NCBI GenBank assembly: GCA_030544215.1
Contig: JARZZO010000004.1
Span: 44,443,980-44,507,979, forward strand
Direction of reading: 5' to 3'
Source: Zantedeschia hybrid cultivar
Taxonomy: Eukaryota; Streptophyta; Magnoliopsida; Alismatales; Araceae
DNA: 64,000 nt
Of this stretch, positions 59,151-64,000 are shown piece after piece. Made by a program: the position numbers and the translations under genes. A model generated the notes under the pieces. The model searched no databases. It saw only the letters and a list, made by a program, of their open reading frames with translations, and was not told the DNA's origin. Positions within the stretch are counted from its first letter, which is position 1, and the number at the start of each line of letters is the position of its first letter.

Positions 59151-60963
59151 CACAAGGGTCCAAACTAAGGGATCCGACATTGAAACTGACCCGATAACTG
59201 GATCCGAAACCTCAATCCTTATACAACCAGTAAGTAAGGAGGAACAAGAATATGCTACTGGATATCTTCTGAAAATAATAGCTCTTGTTTACTGGCTTTG
59301 TCACTCGGATTAGGAACCGTATAATTAGAAAAATGAGTTGAACAAAAGGTAGTTGTAATGTTGACCAAGATTTTTTTACCAATCTTTTAATTGTCACATT
59401 GGTCAACAATCTTGGTCTGGCCACCAAAAGGTAAGAAGAAGAAGAAGCCCAGTTAATGTAATAAGAAGAAGCCGAGTTAATGTAATAAAGGCTTACTTTA
59501 GCTTGAAATTTCTACCTATCTAGAAAGAGTGCCACTCAAATCTTAGGCTATGTTCGGATCTATCAAGTAGCTCGTATAAAGAAGAAAAAAAATGTCATCG
59601 GCGTAAGGATTGCTTTCGATGGCAATCCTTTATGTGCATGAAGACGATTCCGTGCATCTTACTGTACACAAACAAAGACTCGAATTTCTATTTCAATACA
59701 GCCTATTCGATGGCGAGTTTCAAGCATAGGGGAAGCGGCTCAAAGCCTAGTAGAAAAGGATCATTAAGACCTGCTCTGATCTCCGAATACCTGGCCCTAA
59801 CGGACCAAACACTTCATACCTGGCTTAAACCATCATAGGGAGGAAGTGAACGAATCTGATGCACAAATGTTTTTAGGACTAAGCACAGGGGCGCAGTGTT
59901 AATGGTCTGTAGTCACTTTAGGGGTTAGCTTTGTAGATGTTTTGGAGAATAAGGGAAGACAATGCTCTTTCATCAACTCTTTGGCAAGCCAACTCCTGTC
60001 CCTAATAGCTCTGAATCGGTAGGCTTAAGTAAGTAGTACTTCTTCCTTTGTTTGGCCAGCCTTTCCTTTCTGAACCCGACGCAAGGGGAATTCCTTTTTG
60101 AGTGAAATTACTTGGAAAGTCCTATCCTTGAATATCGGGCACTAGAGCCTAAGGCCTAATCATTCTTACGACATAACCACAACTATTGAACCCTTTGGTG
60201 GAAAGCTAAAAGGGAGTGAAGGAACTGTGGAGCTTAGGGCGGCGAGTGAGCTGGGATTTTTTTAGGTCGCGAGCCGTATCATAAGAATAAAGAAGTTGTA
60301 CTACGAGATAGCGAATGAGACAACATCCGAGTCTTGCTTAGTTGTAAGCGTTCACTTGGCGGATTGAGTTTGTAAAGACACATAGGTTTCAAAGGAACAA
60401 GCCGTAAAGGTCGGTTCACGAGCATTCATTATACGAAAACGAACCAACTGCAACTTCCTTCCACGGAACCACTTGCGCGTATTCAACTGAAGAACCAAAA
60501 GCAAGCCTACATTCAACTAGGGGGACAACCTGTGAGCATTAGTCGATCTGGGACTACAGGAAATACCCACTCTTTTTCAAACGGTGTTGAAATGTTCTTG
60601 AGATTATAGATCTTCTAGTTGGAAGGGGGCGAGACCAAGCCGGACGTATAGTCAGCCCTTTCCATTCTACATGTGTCAAGTTGAAGAAATGAATGAAGAC
60701 GAGCCAGCTCCTTTTGACCCTCTGCTATACTCTAAAAATCCTAGCCCATGTCTTCTATCACAGGAAGTAGATCTTGGTCAACTCAGGGCCACTATGGGCC
60801 TTAGGCCCTTAAGCTCCTCTACCATCCTTCTTTTTGAAGTCTGGAAGGCCCTTCCAAATCGAGACCTCTTTTGGGTCCTTTTTATGGTAGCATGCTCTCC
60901 ACCCCTTATTATATATATCTAATAGACTAATACCCTAACCTTAGGAATAAGGGGAGCTGGATC
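59151..60963. other. Mosaic sequence, no gene recognised
   Basis: Short ORFs only (for example 59,632-59,838 and 60,671-60,922), none recognised. A 26-bp unit GAAGAAGCC.AGTTAATGTAATAA is repeated near 59,440-59,490. GC content and purine/pyrimidine runs resemble plant mitochondrial spacer. Confidence 0.4.
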
Positions 60964-61174
60964 CATAGATTGCGGAATCGGCCGATTCCGATTCGAATCG
61001 GAATCGGCGGGTCCCGATCAGATTTGGGGGGGAATTTACTGTTCCCCCCCACCGATTTTTTTTAAAAAAAAAAACGGCCGAAATCGGCCCGAACCGGACC
61101 AAATCGGGGCCGGACCGGCCAGATCGGCCGGTCCGGACCCGATCTGGTCCGGTTCGGGCCTGTCCCAATCCCCC

Positions 61175-61385
61175 CCTTAAGGTTTAAGGGTTTAGGGGTT
61201 TAGGGTTTTAGGCTTTAGGGTTTAGGGTTTAGGGTTTTAGGGTTTAGGGGTTTAGGGTTTAGGGTTTAGGTTTTGGGTTTAGGGTTTTGGGTTTAGGGTT
61301 TTAGGTTTAGGGTTTAATGGTTTAGGGTTTAAGGTTTAGGGTTTTAGGGTTTTAGGGTTTAGGGTTTTAGGGTTTAGGGTTTTAG
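61175..61385 (+). repeat. Degenerate (TTTAGGG)n array
   Basis: Plant-type telomere repeat with many variants (TTTTAGGG, TTTAGGGG, TTTAAGGG, one TTTTGGG). Confidence 0.9.
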
Positions 61386-61474
61386 GATTTTATGTAATCA
61401 GAAAAAATTACATACATATTATTCAATTGATGTACAATAAGAATGAATGTAATTCATGTACATCCATAAAAAAT

Positions 61475-61785
61475 CCTAAACCCTAAAACCCTAAACCCTA
61501 AACCCTAAACCCTAAACCCTAAACCCTAAAACCTAAAACCCTAAAACCCTAAACCCTAAACCCTAAACCCTAAACCCTAAACCCTAAACCCTTAACCCTT
61601 AACCCTTAACCCTTAACCCTTAACCCTTAACCCTTAAACCCTTAAACCCTTAAACCCTAAAACCTAAACCCTTAACCCTTAACCCTTAACCCTTAATCCT
61701 TGACCCTAAAAACCTAAACCCTAAACCCTAAACCCTAAAACCCTAAAACCCTAAACCCTAAACCCTAAACCCCTAAACCCTTAAA
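61475..61785 (-). repeat. Degenerate (CCCTAAA)n array
   Basis: Complementary orientation to 61,175-61,385. It includes a homogenised run of ACCCTTA variants (about 61,588-61,640 and 61,670-61,700). Confidence 0.9.
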
Positions 61786-61955
61786 GGGGGGATCGGGACC
61801 GGCCCGAACCGGACCAGATCGGGTCCGGACCGGCCCCGACTTGGTCCGGTTCGGGCCGATTTCGGCCGTTTTTTTTTTTTTTTTTCAAATCGGTGGGGGG
61901 GAACAGTGAAATCCCCCCCGAATCGGATCGGAACCCGCCGATTCCGCAATCCATG

Positions 61956-62603
61956 CCACCAGGGTATGGCTATATGTGTATGTGCATATTTTTTAACACA
62001 CATGGTACGAACGGCTTCCACGAGCCATACCCCGATAAGTTGTTAGATGATGATGATTTGTTTTTTTACTAACATCGGCGCCCTTGTGGGTTTTCATTGA
62101 AGCTAGCCTCTCTTATTTTTGCCTGTGCGCCCTCGCGGTTTTTCATACAACAGGGTTTATCCATTTTTGCCTAAGGCGCCCTTTCGGATTTTCACCTCAG
62201 CTAGATTTTGGACTTTTTTTTCCTTAATTGGCCCCTCACAAGAGTGGGATCAATCAACTCTGTCGGGGCACCTCGTTTTTAAGCCCTTCTTTTTTTTTGT
62301 ACAAACGCATTGGATGCTATGGTGTTGGGACCTCTTTTTGTTGTTGACGCTCGGGGACCTCGTGCGTCAAAGCGTAGTACAGCTTCATATGACGGTCGAG
62401 AGGAAAGGCCAGGTTCCCTTGGACTCGGGTGAGATGCATCTAATCTTGTCATCGAGGGTGTCCTCTCCAGTTTAGAGTTGCACCGAGATCATGCTGCAAG
62501 ACATTGATTGGAATTGCATTTCGAGCTTTTCGAGTGTTAGATCTTCTCCCTAGAATATGCTGGCATCATCCAGAACTGAGAGGTAATGCTCTTTTGCCCC
62601 CTG
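61956..62603. other. Spacer with a short tandem repeat
   Basis: No gene recognised. The 118-codon ORF at 62,119-62,475 crosses the 49-bp repeats and matches no family I know. Confidence 0.4.
62078..62224. repeat. Tandem repeat, exact 49-bp spacing, three copies
   Basis: GCGCCCT followed by CGG-type bases and TTTTCA begins at 62,078, 62,127 and 62,176. Each copy is followed by a diverged A/T-rich half ending ATTTTTGCC. Confidence 0.8.
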
Positions 62604-62803
62604 CATACAAAGAATTCCGGATCGGATCGGGTCCCTGAATCGGGACCCGCCGATCCCGATCCGAATCGGGATCGGATCGGCCAGAATCGGCCAGGATCGG
62701 CCAGAATCGGCCGGGATCGGCTGGAATCGGCCGAATCGGGACCTGCCGATCCCGATCCGAATCGGCCGATCCGGATCGGGATCGGCCGATTCTGCATTCT
62801 ATG
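62604..62803. mobile_element. 200-bp hAT-like MITE
   Basis: The ends CATACAAAGAATTCCGGATCGG and, complemented from the right, CATAGAATGCAGAATCGG are similar. The interior is a mass of GATCGGCCAGAATCGGCC and GGGATCGG words in inverted arrangement. CCTG occurs on both flanks, but a full 8-bp duplication is not evident. End and interior style match 60,964-61,955. Confidence 0.65.
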
Positions 62804-62814
62804 CCTGTATATGC

Positions 62815-63760
62815 TCACGAAGCTATAGTAGCCAGGCCTTTAATTGAGCTCGTCTTTTGAGTTCTTCCCATGGGATGCATCCATCCAAGGAAACTACCTT
62901 TTGTCGACTGTCCTGGTAGGTATTCTTCCAGCTCATCAATGATATTTTGAAGCCTCTGTAGAGGCGTGACTCCATCTTTGGCCATAGTTAAGGAACTAGC
63001 CAAGGCTTCATGTCTCTTCACCTTTTTCTTTTTCTTTTTTCTATTGTTCTTTTCTTGTTTGTTCCTCTTTGCCGCCTCTCTGATGAAGTAGGACTAATGT
63101 TTCACCTCTGGAGGCGGGGCACTCCTGACTATTGTCTTGTTCTTTTTTATCTTTTGCCTTTGGTAGTTTTGTCGTTGTTGACCTCTTCTTTTGGACCTTA
63201 GTCCATTGTTGTTCTGGCTAGCTGCGGTCGAAAGTTACTTTAATAGTTTGTTCGACCACTATATATGGCAACATTTGGTATTCACCCATTGTATTCTTTT
63301 CTTTTCTTTTGGAGGAACTACCTTCTGCTTCTTCCTCAGAGCTCCCTATTGTTGTTCAAGGGTATGTCTTTTCATGATTTTTGTAGTTGATGCTATGGTT
63401 CTGATGGTAACTTTTGTTCGAGTAGTGGGCAGCCCATCTGAGGCTATCCCTCTATATTGACAGCGAGGGACTTCCTTAGGTTGAGGCATGAACATTACCT
63501 CAAGTGGAGTTTTTTTTTTTTTCTTTGAAAAATTTTCCGCCTCTAAAAAGATTTTGCTAATTACGTTTACGTTCGTTGTACAATTGGCTACATGTACATC
63601 ATGTGGCTGTCGGGGATTCACCAGGTACTTCCCCATATTTATCTTTCCTTCTTGAATAAGCTTTTCCACTTCATCTTTGAACATGAAGCAACGTTCAATT
63701 GGATGGGTGAAGAATGGATGGGATGGGCAGTAGTTGGGTGCATCCGTTCGATGCATTTCT
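62815..63760 (-). pseudogene. Ty3/gypsy (Tat-like) gag remnant
   Basis: Minus strand: DAPNYCPSHPFFTHPIERCF, MFKDEVEKLIQEGKINMGKY (63,740-63,620) is the cysteine/histidine-containing end of the gag of Tat-type elements. Downstream ORFs (63,346 onwards and 63,021-62,815, with PLQRLQNIIDELEEYLPG) may be its eroded continuation. Frames change several times. The upstream part of gag continues beyond the window or is eroded. Confidence 0.65.
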
Positions 63761-64000
63761 TCTTCCTTTTTTTAGTTTGGGCAGAACAATTGTTTTTCTG
63801 CTTATACATAACTCGAAGAGTTCCTGGGTCTTTTCCTTCGAGAAAGAGTATGGTCTTTTGAGCCTTTTTGTCAGGGATTTAAGGTCGTTAAAGCTTATCC
63901 CTATTTCTATACCGACAACTTGTTTCCCCCGAGAACATTGTCTACCTGCAAAGTTGGCCTTGGGAGTGTTGTCATGACTTTCACAACATTTTCGTTAACA
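63761..64000 (-). other. Probable continuation of the gypsy remnant to the window edge
   Basis: No clear motif. Placed here by contiguity with the gag remnant. Confidence 0.3.

Larger units (their letters stand above)
60964..61955. mobile_element. Foldback, hAT-like non-autonomous element carrying telomere-like arrays
   Basis: 992 bp built as a near-palindrome. Outer ends are CATAGATTGCGGAATCGG and, complemented from the right, CATGGATTGCGGAATCGG. Arms of about 200 bp are rich in CGGCCGATT, GGTCCGGTTCGGGCC and a TTTTTT/AAAAAA tract next to GGGGGGGAA. Inside the left arm lie TTTAGGG-type repeats (61,175-61,385); inside the right arm CCCTAAA-type repeats (61,475-61,785). A 90-bp AT-rich spacer separates them. 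The subterminal GC words resemble those of the hAT element at 46,001-50,485. No 8-bp target duplication was found. Confidence 0.75.

Noticed and set aside
60964..61955. True chromosome end or ancestral chromosome-fusion site
   Set aside because: Arrays are short, degenerate and enclosed by GC-rich terminal inverted repeats with further unrelated DNA on both sides; a mobile palindrome explains the structure better.
61773..62021. ORFs in GC-rich arms as Arg/Gly-rich proteins
   Set aside because: Repetitive CGGCCGATT-type words read in several frames give such peptides; the same occurs in all three hAT-like ends.
1..64000. Window as part of a mitochondrial genome
   Set aside because: An intron-containing CDC20 copy, a hAT element with spliced transposase exons and full LTR elements with target duplications point to nuclear DNA; no mitochondrial gene was recognised.

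Overview
The window looks like nuclear DNA of a flowering plant, probably a monocot. It is dominated by transposable elements and old organelle-derived DNA. Evidence: an intron-containing plant-type CDC20 gene copy with a CT-rich leader, Ty1/copia and Ty3/gypsy retrotransposons primed by the plant initiator-Met tRNA site, a hAT DNA transposon with spliced exons, a decayed plastid rpoB-rpoC1 block and plant-type TTTAGGG telomere-like repeats. I found no rRNA or tRNA gene, no CRISPR array and no bacterial-style operon. Apart from a nearly intact transposase gene, no coding region appears functional.

Layout. 1-2,340: AT-rich spacer with two related foldback MITEs and a (TA)n tract. 2,350-4,886: promoter and four exons of a CDC20 copy broken by single-base indels and one nonsense codon. 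4,887-7,590: three unrelated tandem arrays. 7,591-11,110: a non-autonomous LTR retrotransposon (minus strand) plus a third, partial LTR in tandem. 11,111-17,945: a decayed Ty3/gypsy chromovirus between long inverted arms, the right arm interrupted by another LTR-like insertion. 17,946-32,089, 41,087-45,992 and 50,494-57,614: a mosaic of direct repeats, Tat-like Ty3/gypsy fragments and one plastid-derived block. Its texture resembles plant mitochondrial spacer DNA, but I recognise no mitochondrial gene. 32,090-41,086: a complete but dead Ty1/copia element inserted in this mosaic. 46,001-50,485: a hAT transposon with a perfect 8-bp target duplication. 57,615-59,150: an LTR-like block. 60,964-62,803: two hAT-like non-autonomous elements, one carrying inverted telomere-like arrays. 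62,815-64,000: a Tat-like gag remnant.

How the parts relate. The hAT transposase (46,620-49,760, minus strand) is the only plausible source of active protein. The GC-rich palindromic ends of the elements at 60,964-61,955 and 62,604-62,803 resemble its own ends, so they may be its non-autonomous relatives. The copia and hAT elements interrupt the older repeat mosaic and are therefore younger than it. The two large direct duplications (18.2/52.2 kb and 26.5/43.1 kb) predate or accompany those insertions.

Most promising leads: the foldback element carrying telomere-like repeats in the arrangement of a telomere-telomere fusion (60,964-61,955), and a block of about 730 bp that is almost unchanged between the two 4.5-kb duplicates although their flanks have diverged by several percent (18,769-19,502 / 52,717-53,450).
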